Below are positions 10,938 to 22,872 of a stretch of DNA of 64,000 bases, one piece after another; position 1 is the first letter of the stretch; each line of letters starts with the position of its first letter. The notes beneath the pieces are model-generated. The model was given only the letters and a program-made list of their open reading frames with translations. It was not told the origin of the DNA and did not search any database. Location: positions 11,681,734 through 11,745,733 of the forward strand of contig NC_092353.1 in assembly GCF_963676685.1 (NCBI RefSeq). Direction: 5' to 3'. The translations under genes were made by a program, and so were the position numbers. The DNA comes from Mytilus edulis (Eukaryota > Mollusca > Bivalvia > Mytilida > Mytilidae).

Positions 10938-13119
10938 TTAACTTGTTTGTTGTAGACATTTATAACTTGAATAAATGTTTTACCGGGTTATAAATTCAAA
11001 TATGAGAATTTGAGTCAAATCGGTGAACAAGTATTTTACAAGTGGTGCCGCTTTAACCAATACGGAAAGAGTTGTTTCAAATGTTTTGTTTTTTTGTTTA
11101 ACTGAAGGATTTTGATAAAAACTTATCAAAGGTACCAGGATTATAATATTTGAATAAGGTTTGTAAAGATCTTTTATTCAACTTGTCTTGACATCAAAAA
11201 TTATATTAATACTTACATTTTTTTTCACCTAAAGGTTATAGCAATGAAACGAAATGCCACGTTAAAAGCACCAATGTTAAGTGCTGCAATTTAGGCTTGA
11301 CCACAATACCAAGGCACTTACCAGTAAACGCGACTAATCTGGACTTAAGTAGAAACAGCATCAGAATAGTCCCAGACTTTGCCTTTCAGTCTTTGCGATA
11401 CCTCACCGACCTTCATTTGGCAAGAAATGGGATACAAGTAATCGAGATAAATGCTTTCCATGGATTACATCGTCTACGAAGTCTTCATCTCAGCTTCAAT
11501 TCTATAAAAAAAAATCCCGATGGCACGTTCGACAGACTGAATGGTTTACAAGAGTTGTCGATTGAAAACAATAAACTACAATACTTACAAGATAATAACA
11601 TAACAAAAATATTAAACATGTTAAAGATCCTGTCATTGAGGAAATTTTCGTTTGACATATATCCAAATTTCAAATTTCCCAGTCAATGGGGTACGTTAAG
11701 TGAGTTGACAGATTTGGGGATTTTCGTTAGGTCAGCAAAAGTGCAATTTAACAAGGCAATGTTCGCTCATGTTAACTTACTGAAAATAATGTCTCTGTCC
11801 ATAGATGTTGTACCGTTCATATCGGAAGATTTTTTCGAACATTTTCCTTAATTAGATTCAATAACACTTTCGATAGGTACTGATCTACATAAAAATCCAA
11901 TAGACCAAGTATTCAAATCGTTTGGTGTTTTCAGAGGAAGAAACCTGACAAATATCGTAATAAGGTCCGGCAGATTTGATAATGGGTTTACTTTAAATCA
12001 CAAGAGAATGAAGTATTTATGGTCAATTTGTTTGAAACGACTCACTTTTAATAATCTATACATTAAAGATATACTTATATATGCGATGCAAGAATTTTCT
12101 ATCAAAAGCACATGTCTCGAGTACCTGGAATTTTCTGAAAATACCCTCTTCGACCGAGGAGCTTCTGCAGTTGCATTTATGCATAACTTAAAAAATTTGA
12201 AAGTTTTGAAAATAAACAGAAATTGGCGTAATTCGAGAAGTAAACGCTCACAAGCATCAATATTATTTAGTCTCGTGCTTCCGAAAACTCTTGACGATTT
12301 GTATATAGAACATAACATGGGTGGTGATATGGCCGATGTTGAATTTATAAACGGTATCAATCTTCGTGTGCTTGAAGGACAATGAAATGTGGTCGTGCAT
12401 TGGAACTTTTAGAGGAATTATAAATGTGGAGTATTTTGATATGTCTGGATGGAGATGAGAAAAGCTGTCAATAAATTTGCTATATGGTTTTCCAAATTTA
12501 AAGACATTGAAAGCCAGTGGGTCACATCTAGGGAAAGGATTTGTAAACCTTGCTGGAGCTGGGTCTTTCTTGAGTAAGATCTGAGATTGCAAGATATTAT
12601 TCTTTCGTCTAATAGAATAAATAGTATACCGAAAGGATTATTTTTACGCCCGTTGGGCAGTTATTATCAGTTAACATGTCGTATAACAATCTCACAATAT
12701 TTCCAAAATTTCATACAAGTATCAAAACATTGAATATAATTGATTTGACCTTTAATAGTATTATACATTTCAATGGAGAAGACATTGCACAAATAGAAAA
12801 AGCTTGGGGAAGTTGATATAATCCTGAGAGGTAATCCCTTTCAATGTTCCTGAAAAACATTACAGTTTTTAAAATGGTTAAGTGAGACAAACCAAGTACC
12901 GGATATCTTAGATCTGACCTGTGTAACTGAAAAGGCTTCCAGAAGGGTAATGTCTGATGTTATGTCAAACTTAAAGACATTTGAGATTTCATGCAGAATG
13001 AAATTCTGGATGGCGTTTGCCGTGTCTACAACCTCCATTATCATATTTGCTATATTAACCGTCGTATTCTTTTGATATAAATATGCTGTTGAGTACTTTT
13101 TACTGAGATTCAAAATGAA

Positions 13120-13629
13120 ATGAAAAATTACAATGACTTGCAACAGGAATATATTTATGATGTTTTTATATCATATAGTCACACAGAGTTGTTATGGATT
13201 AAACAGTTTTATGACAAGGTAAACAATATGGGCTTCGAATTATGTCTGGACGACAAGGAATTTATTGCTGGTGAAAGTATAGCAGTAAATGTACTAAATG
13301 CAATCGATTCCAGCAGAAAGGTTATATTTATTATAACTCACGAATTATTAAAGAGTAGTTGGGGGTCATATGAAATGGAAATGACCCGTATGCATGCTTT
13401 TCAGAAGGGAAGAGAAGATATGGTGATTGTTGTCGTGAAGGATGATATAAAGATAACAGATATGCCGGAAGTGATGAAGAATATGTGGATTAAGATAACA
13501 TGTATCCAATGGCCAAACGATGACAACCTGCCATACAATACGGAGGAATTATTTTATGAAAAGATGAAAATGTCTCTCCAAAGAAGGGAGGATACCACTT
13601 TACTATATTCTAGAAATTCAGCTGTATAG
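13120..13629 (+). CDS. TIR-domain open frame, 169 aa (remnant of the TLR pseudogene)
   Basis: The frame starts at ATG 13120, one frame away from the membrane segment just upstream, and covers a whole TIR domain (about residues 12-150) plus a short tail. Visible features are YDVFISYSH at the start, a box-2 loop with the DDKEFIAGES sequence, and the mid-domain SSWGSYEME segment. It could in principle give a TIR-only protein, but it has no visible promoter of its own and follows a broken ectodomain, so a surviving open remnant is more likely than a separate gene. Confidence 0.55.
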   Translation: MKNYNDLQQEYIYDVFISYSHTELLWIKQFYDKVNNMGFELCLDDKEFIAGESIAVNVLNAIDSSRKVIFIITHELLKSSWGSYEMEMTRMHAFQKGREDMVIVVVKDDIKITDMPEVMKNMWIKITCIQWPNDDNLPYNTEELFYEKMKMSLQRREDTTLLYSRNSAV

Positions 13630-13669
13630 AGCCTTTGTCATCATTTCAGAAATATAAAATAATAATAAG

Positions 13670-14451
13670 TAGGGATGTCAACTCGGTGAAGATCTACTAC
13701 TCGATTTCTTTTTTACTCGTTGGATTTACTCGAATAATCGCTCGGTAAAACATTTACAAAATAAAAACTTACTGTCATTTAATGTACATGTTTATTGTTT
13801 TTCGTTGTCTAATAAAAGTAAATTATTACCTAGGAATAAATTATAGTCCAAGGAACTTTATATCATAGCATATAGCTCATTCACTACATGTTCTTATTAC
13901 GTAAGCTGGTAATTATCTAATCAAGTAATTAATTATTATCTATAAAAAAATACTACTCAAACAACAGTATTTAAGAACTGTAAAACACACACATTTAATG
14001 ATCAACAAACAAAAGGGGTGATGATTAGAAATTTCTCATGCCATTAATTATTTTTCTTGGGGTCGATACAGGGTGCAACAAGTTTGTTCATAGTCTAAGA
14101 TAATATCGGTCAACCTTTTCAGGAAGTAGCAATTTCGCAAATGTGTTAGGTAGCTAACAGTTCTGCTGATGAAAATGTATGCTCTGACTGTACAGAGGTC
14201 GGAGAGTGATTTAGATTTGCTAGAAGTGTGGTAAAATGCTCATGTTCATATATCGTTTAATAAATATTTATTTATTTTGAAAAAAATATATAATTTCCAG
14301 GGAGGTGCTATGAATACAAATATGTTTTACTTAAACTGAAGAAAGCAACAACACTCTTACATGCAGCCGTTTAGTCGAGTACTATTTTGGCAATCGATAC
14401 TCGGTACTACCGAGCGATACTCGAGTACTCGAGTACTCGTTGACATCCCTA
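13670..14451. mobile_element. hAT-type MITE, copy 1, perfect 8-bp TSD
   Basis: The element starts TAGGGATGTCAACTCGGTGA and ends with GTACTCGTTGACATCCCTA, so the termini are inverted. It is flanked on both sides by ATAATAAG (13662-13669 and 14452-14459), a perfect 8-bp target duplication. The TAGGGATG end and the 8-bp duplication are typical of the hAT superfamily. Repeated ACTCG(A) and GAGCGAT motifs crowd both ends, as expected of subterminal binding sites. The ~780-bp interior has no transposase frame. It lies 40 bases past the TIR stop codon. A sister copy is at 52512-53353. Confidence 0.88.
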
Positions 14452-14497
14452 ATAATAAGTACTATTTATATTAGCAATGCACCTTTTACTATAAGTA

Positions 14498-15060
14498 TTG
14501 TCCCTGATTCAAAAAAAGGGTTCAGAGGACATGTACAAAGTTTTGATTGAAACAAATGTCAATTTTGCTGTAAAGGAAAATGGGAAACCCTCTTTATATG
14601 ATTGGTTTCAACTCGGACCCCAAAAAAAACACATTTCTTTTAAAAAAACAAATTTACTAGAAGCAATACGCTTTGCTGGTTCCAATATAGAATTATTCAT
14701 AGCATATTAGGAAATGATTCACTACATAATTAAAAAACGTAGCAACATCTGTAATTTTTGCAAAGAAGAACCCAAGACCATAGAACATATATTTTTGAGG
14801 TTTTCTATGCTCACCAGTCTATGGCATGCACTACACCACTGGTTTTTTTAAATGAGAAATATTGAACTGCCTTTGAATATTAAAATTATTCTATTTGGAA
14901 AAATATGAAATTGCATTTTGATAAAATAATATTAGTCTGCTTACAAAATACCATATTTACCGAACAAACTAACAAGAAGTGAGGAATACATTTGATTTAA
15001 AATCTTCTCTATAGAGTAATATAGAAAACAGTGGAGCCCGTGTGGTCCTATTATAAAATA
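14498..15060 (+). pseudogene. LINE ORF2 C-terminal remnant
   Basis: A 70-codon frame (14498-14710) is followed in other frames by a stretch with a CxxC...H...C pattern near 14750-14800 (NICNFCKEEPKTIEHIF), then SLWHALHHW. This is the C-terminal zinc-finger region of LINE reverse-transcriptase proteins. Stops near 14708 and 14848 and a frame change break it. The matching segment in copy A (1-120) lacks most of the middle. It belongs to the duplicated block, so the LINE inserted before the duplication. Confidence 0.65.
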
Positions 15061-18000
15061 AATAAAAAACATATCGGGTTTTGTTCACCATTTTTTTTTA
15101 TTTAAACTACACAAATAGATATTCCAAAAATAGAATTAGATTTCATTTTTATTAGATAATTATTTATGTTCAACCTAATGTTGCACTTTTTTATCTGTAT
15201 ACTCATGTGTTTTTTTTCTAATTTCCGTTCAGTGGTAGCTTATTTTTGTACTTTTTCATTCATCCTTCTACTAAATTATTTCTAAATGTCAAATATTTTT
15301 GTTTTGCATTGATTTTGTATTGAAATTAATTTATGTCTAAAACTCTATGCATGATTCTGTATTGAGGCTACTCTAATTTTTAATTTATTTTTTTGTAAAA
15401 TGACATTATACACACTTTATTTCAGATAATATTACATATAAAATAAAAGATATGATATGACTGCAAATGTATCAACACGTACTAGAATATGTAGACTACT
15501 TTCTCACAAGCACAATACTCTAACTGTAAAGTATAAGGACATACCCTAAAGGCACGAAGTTACATTCTACTGATTTAACATACCACAAATAACAAACACT
15601 GCATTAAATATATTAAAAATATAGATATGGTTTGATTGCGAATGAGACAAAAACTCACCAAGACCAGATTACACTTAAAGTCTGTGTAGATTTTGAAACC
15701 ACTTTTCATGTATGTAGTCTTATGTAGACGAAACGGGCGTCTGGCATACTAAATTATAATCCTGGTACCTTTGATAGCTATTTTCATATGATGTGATATT
15801 TGTGTTTTGTTGTAAACATTTCTTTTGATCCTATTGTAGATTTTATAGATATTGATTATAATTGGCCCATATAGCTTTCAAATGTAATTACATTTTTAAA
15901 AATATCAATACTTTTCATGAAAGAATTAACGGTTGAAACTACACCCTGGTATGTTAGAAAGTTGGTATCAATATCATATATTTTTTTAATTAGTGCAACT
16001 ACATTAAATGTACATCGCTATCTATTAAACTCTCATTTTTTCAGACTCCTTTAGCAGTCCATGTTTTGCCCAGAGGGGTCGATTACCAGTCTTTAACTTG
16101 TAACTTATTCCACATGTTAGATGTGATAAAATTATATTCGTTCAAAACAGCTACTTTAGTTTGGAGTTCTATTCAAGCATTTTAAAGAACCTCTAGCTAA
16201 AAAAGATATTTTTTAACATGTGGAAACTACATAGATCAGTTCATTAATTTTCATAAGTATACTTATATTTATAAAAGGAAACCTGTTACATTATGTTTTA
16301 CCTACAGTTTAATACATAAAGATCTACATGTATTTTGAATCTGAGACATACTTGGTTGCATTCATTTTATCGTTTTTAATGAAGTAAAATCCCTATAAGC
16401 GCTTTTGATGGATAAAATGTAGAAACATGAGTAAGTATTATTCTCTTTCTTTGAGTCAAGGAAGTAGAACTACCAAAAACTGACAATTCATTTTAACGGC
16501 TTCAATTACAATCAAGTCATATGATATCAATTTAACGCAATATGGATGCAGAAAATCTAAACAAAACGTAAAATAACCCACAAACAAAGCAAACGTCAAG
16601 CAATCAAAACGGAAAGTCCCTTATTAAACAAAGAAACCCAATTGAAAAGTACAACAATAAAACTTAAGTGGGGTATATTTTTACATAAGGAAACACAATA
16701 AGACTTAACAATCGCGATACAATCTAAACCAAATATCATTTTAATAAGAAATGCCACAATAAACGAACCAAGTTTATGATAATATTAAGAAATCTTCATT
16801 TGCCAGACTGCTACTCCATGGTATTATCTTTCTTGTCACTTCTAGTCTATGTCAGCACTTCGAATTTTGTGTTTACATGAAATTTCATTGATATAGTCAT
16901 AATCATAGATTAACTGATTATTAAACTTACGAGTTTTCGAAATACGGAGAAATTTTTTTCTTTAACATATGTTACCTTCGTTGATAAAACCTTTCTAAGT
17001 TTGTGGTCTCAATTATTATTATATTGATATTTTGGGAGGCAACTTTCCTGATATGGAACTTGCGCCCAATGTGGTCTCAATGTTCTCCAACTTTGTATTT
17101 ATACATTTTTGTTTTTACTTTTTATTCGAGCGTCACTTATGAGTCTTTAGAAGGATAGGGTGACGGGGGTCACTGTAAATCTGTGTTCCTGATTAAGTTT
17201 TGTAAGATTGGTAAAAGTTTTGTTACTTTTCACATGAATGTACTTCCGTTCTATGTCTTTCAAGAACCTCCCATTAAAATAGCTATAGTATAATTTCTTT
17301 TTTTCCTTCACAGGCCTGTTGTCAATTGGAACTACTCACCAAGTGAACGGGATCTCGTTCGCACAGGCGTGTTTATAAGTTACGCTTGATATGTTAGTAA
17401 GAAGACCAGACGCCACCGTATGTTTGCATTTAATATGCGTTAACAAATAAGTAAATACAGTAAATAAAATTGTTCTTGGCCTTGTGTTAATATTGTCAGT
17501 TTTTTTATTGTAATATCTTCATTGCAGCAACATCTTATATGTATGTTTGTTTTGTACTTTTTTTTCCAGATGTATGTGTATTATATCCTATCATTGTGTT
17601 TTTGTGCTAAAGTCATTTTGTGTATTCTTGTCTTCTTTTTTTTTTTGCTTTTGTGCCTTGTCTATATGCCCATCTGTTTTTATTTGTTAAGATATTTGTT
17701 TATTCATAGTAAGATTATAACGCAATGTTGTCATGTTCCTCTATTTTGACAATTTTACCTTTTTTGTCCGTTTATTTTGTTAAGACATTGTTGTCAATAT
17801 TATGGAATCTTAGGCGACTGTTATACAAGTTAGAGATTAAGCTAACTTCAAAATCATGTTTTCCGCCATTTTCTACATGATGAAATGCCTCAACGAAGTC
17901 AGGAATATGACAGTTGTTTCTATTCGTTTGAAGTATTTGAGGTGGGTCTTTTTTCATTTGTTAAAGAACTTTTAGTTTTCAACTTTCATTGGAGTTCGGT

Positions 18001-18625
18001 ATTTTTATTTTGTTCAATCTTCAAAAATTAAAAGCGTTATCTTGAAATGAAAGAAACTATGATGCAAAGGTTCATCTTTATTTTTCTGTAAACAAATTGC
18101 CATTTCAATTTTCTAATTCATGTAATTTGTCAACCAATATTATTATTCTAACGAATGTTATCATATGTTTTGTATAAAAGCGGTATTTCGAATAACAGAA
18201 GAAAGTTGAACAGTGTTACCTGCATCATAAATGCTTACTTCAATAAACAACATAACACCTTAGATCAAGGACGATGAAAGATCAAGGATATTGTTCAAGC
18301 TCTGGTTTCATTTGAATGATAAAGCAATATTAAAACTGAGATAGCACATGAGATAAAGTATGAAAACAAAGAAAAAACAACCCGGTTTATTTACATGCTT
18401 TTTGTATTTCTAGTATAAAAATACGAAATGATATAACCCATGTAACAAAGTCTTGCTCGATTTTCTTCAGAGGTTTTCCCCAATACATGATCGTAACTAA
18501 TGCATATACTTTTTTCAACTATGACCATGATGACATATCAATAAACATTAAGGAGAAAAAAAAGGTTTGAATTTCTATTCATGTTAAGAACAGTAATGTT
18601 GAGACCAACCAAGCAAAAAATCAAA
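14500..18625. repeat. Segmental duplication, copy A'
   Basis: Second copy of the block at 1-3700, same orientation, offset about 14.5-14.9 kb. Relative to copy A it carries a short insertion at 15709-15790 and about 810 extra bases at 16955-17770, and lacks the 755-bp insertion at 1463-2222 and the tandem element at 3821-6111. Apart from the LINE remnant at its left end I see no gene. The stretch 17870-18005 contains a dispersed mussel repeat (GTCAGGAATATGACAGTTGT) seen also at 20905-21045 and 63512-63625. Confidence 0.75.
15709..15790 (+). mobile_element. Short ubiquitous repeat inserted only in copy A'
   Basis: Copy A' has GTAGTCTTATGTAGACGAAA, then GCGTCTGGCATACTAAATTA and CCTGGTACCTTTGATAGCTA, exactly where copy A runs straight from CCACTTTTC to TGTGATATTTG (1328-1345). 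Its ends are therefore defined to within a few bases. It is one of at least three copies here (others near 8742 and 42595). At about 80 bp it is too short to encode anything. Confidence 0.65.
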
Positions 18626-19587
18626 ACCTTATAAATATTTAAAATCTTATTTTCAAAACACTCGAATAGATTCATTAACATTATGTGATGAAAATATCGG
18701 AAACATCTAACGAAAGCTAAAACAATCACGACGTACGAATTTAAAGAGAATAATCGGTATAGTTTTCCTCACAATTGAATTCGACCGTCGGATCGATTTT
18801 ACTCTATTTGCTGCCTTTTTAGCTTTGTCTTTAATGATATTTTTCAATCTATATTTATATTTTCCTTGGTTTTCTAGTATTTTCGTTTACTCATACATCT
18901 GACTTCTGCATTATAAGATACAAATAAGGAGATGTGTTATGATAACTATTAAGAAAACTATCCACCATAGTTCAATTGAAGTGGATATAATGCAATTTAA
19001 TATACTATTACAGAGTTGTTGCGATTTCCTCAGATTCAGTTTTTTTACATTGGTTTTCAAAGTATTGATCATCCGTTATTGTTGCAGGAATTCAATCACT
19101 TATTGGAATATTCATAAGACAAATTAGTATCACTGCAATCATAAACGAGCCTGTAATTCAGTGGTTGTCGTTTGTTTATGGGTTACATATTTGTTTTTCG
19201 TTCATTTTTGTACATAAATAAGGCCGTTAGTTTTCTTGTTTGTATTGTTTTACATTGTCTGATCGGGGCCTATTATACATATACATATGCCGAGGTTAAT
19301 TTGGGATTCATCATACATTGAAATGTCATTTCATTTAAAGTCAGTATACAGCATTGCTGTGATGATCATTTCTCCTAACCACTTATAACATGACTGTATA
19401 ATTGAAATAGGAATTGGATTCTTGCCTCTTTTTCTCAAATGTCAAAACACAGATTAAATAAACAACAAACACCCAACACAATGCTGATTTCTGATAACTT
19501 CTATTATCAGAACGAATACATGCGGCACATTCTGATTGATATATATATAACTTTGATATTATAAACATCAACATGACAACACGGTTC
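18626..19587. other. No gene; partial dispersed repeat at 19145-19260
   Basis: The only recognisable item is the 19145-19260 stretch (CAGTGGTTGTCGTTTGTTTATG, then AAGGCCGTTAGTTTTC-like sequence), which matches the left part of the ubiquitous repeat at 42700-42970 and 47400-47645. Short frames here do not look coding. Confidence 0.45.
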
Positions 19588-19591
19588 TTAA

Positions 19592-20010
19592 GGTGGCACG
19601 GTAGTATTTGCATTTCAGAATTTAGGTTGCTCTTTTGTGTACCCTACTTAGGTTAATGTATCTAAACAGTGTGATTGGACAAAAAATACAGTATCAACTG
19701 AACATACTTTCCCAAACTGAGGGATGAATCAGGTGTAGAAAAATACGAAATAATTTTACATACAGATGAAAATGAATTTTTGAGAATTTTTTTTAATTTT
19801 GTATTCACTGCACCATAAAATACCTAAAAACACTAGTGGCCTTAGGTATTTAAATATAGCAAAAAAAGTAAACGGTCATGATACATATTCAAATTCATTT
19901 CTAAATAGTAAAATGAAAGTACTTCAGTTAACTGTGAATGTAGAATTTTTTGCAAAATTCTAAAAAGGCTATCATTATCCCTATTGGCCAGGAAATACTA
20001 CCGTGCCACC
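19592..20010. mobile_element. MITE with GGTGGCACGGTAGTATTT inverted ends
   Basis: The left end GGTGGCACGGTAGTATTTGC and the right end GGAAATACTACCGTGCCACC are inverted over about 18 bases. The left flank is TTAA (19588-19591) and the right flank TTTA (20011-20014), which fits a TTAA duplication with one change. The 419-bp interior is AT-rich and non-coding. The termini resemble a family I know from mussel sequence; the superfamily is unassigned. Confidence 0.7.
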
Positions 20011-20014
20011 TTTA

Positions 20015-22376
20015 CCATATCCTGTTCCATATGCAAGGCGGAAGCATCATGTCTATGTCATTCTTTATTTAACTGGTTTACAGATTGTATCATCGTTCAT
20101 GCATAAAGTTCTCATCAAATAAAAATGACATGAAATTTAAATTGTGTTATAATATAAAGAATATGAATAATCACAGTAACCTTGATTTACTCTAACAGGA
20201 AGCTAAGGCTAACACCTTAGATCTTACAATATGACTAATTTATCTTTCAGACCCCGATTATAATATAAGTATTGTTAATAAGAAATGACATAATATATGC
20301 AAAAAGGTATTGACAGTTTTAATAAAAAGGTTTGTAAAAACTTTCCCCACATTAGACACTACTTCTGTGTTTCCAATTTCTAATCACTACATATACTACC
20401 TGATGAATTATCGTCAGAATCGAAATCATAGGACATAACTGTATAAATTATATAATATATCTATAAATAGGAATGTGATTTTCATGTATATGACAAGGGG
20501 TTAAAGTTTAACATCAATGCACAACCTTATTGATACTGTCAAAAACAATTGATAGAAGAACACTCACATAGATTTATATTTTATGTTCAAGAAGATCCTA
20601 CTTTTTTAAATATGTGTTCTTAGTTGATCCTATCGAATTACCTGCATGCAACTTTGGTATTTTACTTTGCCAGGAAAGATAATTGCCGAAAATGTTATAT
20701 AGGTTAAACGAACAAGAGTTAAAAATTTAGAGATAGACATTGTTTGGTTGAAGAAGACTCTTCGAAGTTTTGTTGACATACAATTGATGAATTCAGTATA
20801 ACAATAGACAGTTGTATAACTATATGGAGTTATGGCATAATAAACTTTATACGACTGTCATACAAGTGACAGGTCTAGATAGCTATAAAATAATTCATCA
20901 TTTTCTACATCAGAAAATGACTGTACCAAGTCAGGAATATGACAATTGTTATCAAATCGTTTGATGTGTTTGAGCTTTCTATTATGCCATTTGATTAGGG
21001 ATTTTCCGTTTGAATTTACCGCAAGATCTCGGTATTTTAGTTATTTATTTTCTCAGTATATATGACCGTAATATTGGTCTCATCCCAAATATGAAATTTA
21101 CAAATTGTTATTATAAACAACTCGTATAGTATCAATACTAAAGACAGTTTCATCAGTGGTCGCATGAATTGATTAATTTTGAAGCATTAATTTATGTCAA
21201 CATTTAGTATTTGCTTTCAGTAACTGTGAATCTGTAATTAGGTATATTGTATAATTGTTCTGTTTACGTTTTATTGCCCTTTTGCACCCGCTTGATTCAG
21301 AGTTCGAGCGATTATTTCACGAGATAATAGTTTCTGTGTGTTACATTGAAGGCTTTTGTAGCACACTAGCTAGTTAGTGTTGCTAAGTCTTTTTTTTTTT
21401 GTGTAGGATTTTGTAAACTTTAATGTCATTTTGCCGTTCCGTTTTTTTGCATGGCTAGTGGACAGTTTCTCTTTAATTTGTTACATTTAATTTTGAATAT
21501 TAACTTGGCATCTTATGCCTTTGTTTTAATAGACATGCTTTGTTTGTTGTTGATGTTTTCGGGATAACATACGTGTCATATGGTCTTGTGTAGATAATTG
21601 TTTTTTTTTTAAATTCTATTTCTATAAAACAAGGTATCTATAATTAATTAATAGTGACTATAGTAAAGTTTTACCTCCATTGTATCATCCGAGTTTTGGT
21701 TAGCCTCAATCAATGCAAAGGTGATATTTGAACGACTATTCCATGATCTGTAGTGATTTGACAGTTTATTTTAAAACTCTGTCTGTACAGGTCGTCTAAT
21801 CCTTGAAGGGTATTACGATATTTTTGTCTATTTTCTTGAACTCAACTAGCAGGTTCGGTTATTTTTTAGTTTGTGTATCCTTTTTTTCTTGGCTGTCTCA
21901 AACCGTAAAATGTCTACGAAAGCTTCCGTATTGTATAGACACTTGTCACACTTGAACCATTTGGTGTCTTTGGATATTGTGTCGTTTGTTTGACCGTGCG
22001 GAACCTGCTGGGGTAATAACGATCGTTAAACACCCACTTGCAGTAGTAGTTGTGTTGCTATATATTTATAACGTCATATCCCTTACGTTGTTCCATTTAT
22101 ACACTGTTCATAACAAAGGTATTGACAAAGGTATTTTTCAAATATTATTTTATTTAACATGTGTCTCAATATATAACATTCAATACTTACATTTAACAAT
22201 ATTTTAATTTATGTACTGTTTATAATCACAATATTTTTTAAGACATAGTGCATGCTAATATTATTGTAGTAGTTTATGTTAAATATGTGTGTGTCTTATA
22301 AATAGAATAAAATCGTACATGCTTCGGGTTCATATTTACTGCCAAATTGATTAATCGTCATAGGGAACTATTTACG
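20015..22376. other. No gene; repeat fragment at 20905-21045
   Basis: 20905-21045 matches the repeat at 17870-18005 and 63512-63625 (CAAGTCAGGAATATGACA, GTTTGATGTGTTTGAG). On the minus strand, 21880-22000 contains a WFKCDKC-like reading that might be a decayed zinc-binding exon, but without splice support I do not call it. Confidence 0.4.
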
Positions 22377-22665
22377 CCCCATCTACGATAGTAGAGGGGC
22401 ATTATGTTTTCTGGACTATGCGTCCGTTCGTTCGTCCGTCTGTCCTTCCGTCCGTTCGTCCCTCTTCAGGTTAAAGTTTTTGGTCAAGGTACTTTTTGAT
22501 GAAGTTGAAGTCCAATCAACTTGAAACTTAGTATGCATGTTTCCTGTGCTATGATCTTTCTAATTTGAATGCCAAATTGAGTTTTTTCCCCAATTTCACG
22601 TTCCACTAAACACAGAAAATGATAGTGCGAGTGGGGCATCCGTGTACTATGGACACATTGTTGTT
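22377..22665 (+). repeat. Common bivalve repeat with (GTCCGTTC)n segment
   Basis: It starts GCCCCATCTACGATAGTAGA, runs into a pyrimidine-rich GTCCGTTCGTTCGTCCGTCT-like run, and ends GTGGGGCATCCGTGTACTAT. I recognise this from bivalve genomes as a widespread non-coding element. The ends share inverted GCCCCA / TGGGGC pieces. There is no open frame of note. Confidence 0.65.
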
Positions 22666-22872
22666 AAATATTATTATTACATGTACTAAATTTATTAAGT
22701 TGAAAACAAAACATTTGCTAAAACTAGATTTATATATTTCGACATCGTGCTATTACCGAAGAAGGATATCTGTTATCCGAAATATCTAATATTTATTCAT
22801 TTTATAGTTATTTTATGGCGATGTTGTACCCTTTTGACTTGTTATATATTATATTTTGAGGTGTACTGAATC

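Larger units (their letters stand above)
9942..13629 (+). pseudogene. Toll-like receptor pseudogene (LRR ectodomain, TM, TIR)
   Basis: Toll-like receptors sense microbial or self ligands with an LRR ectodomain and signal through a cytoplasmic TIR domain. A signal-peptide-like exon starts at ATG 9942 (MHIIKIILLWTLTAL), meets TAA at 9987-9989 and ends at 9993 before GTACGT. The second exon starts at 11235 after CACCTAAAG, in matching phase, with an LRRNT cysteine cluster and then LRRs of the form LxxLxLxxNxI. A TAA at 11849-11851 is followed by 178 more open in-frame codons to 12385. From there the LRR, LRRCT (NPFQC) and membrane segments can be followed only by changing frame near 12383, 12585 and 12660, with TGA codons near 12457, 12850 and just after the membrane helix near 13073. 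The TIR part (13120-13629) is open: YDVFISY box 1, and box 2 as LCLDDKEFIAGES, where the usual RD is KE and the BB-loop proline is Ala. So the full receptor cannot be made from this copy. Confidence 0.9.

Noticed and set aside
17315-17395. Exon-like stretch after a CTTCACAG acceptor (VNWNYSPSERDLVRTGVF), faintly like a BIR domain
   Set aside because: No zinc-binding Cys/His set, a stop soon after, and no partner exon. The resemblance is too weak to call.
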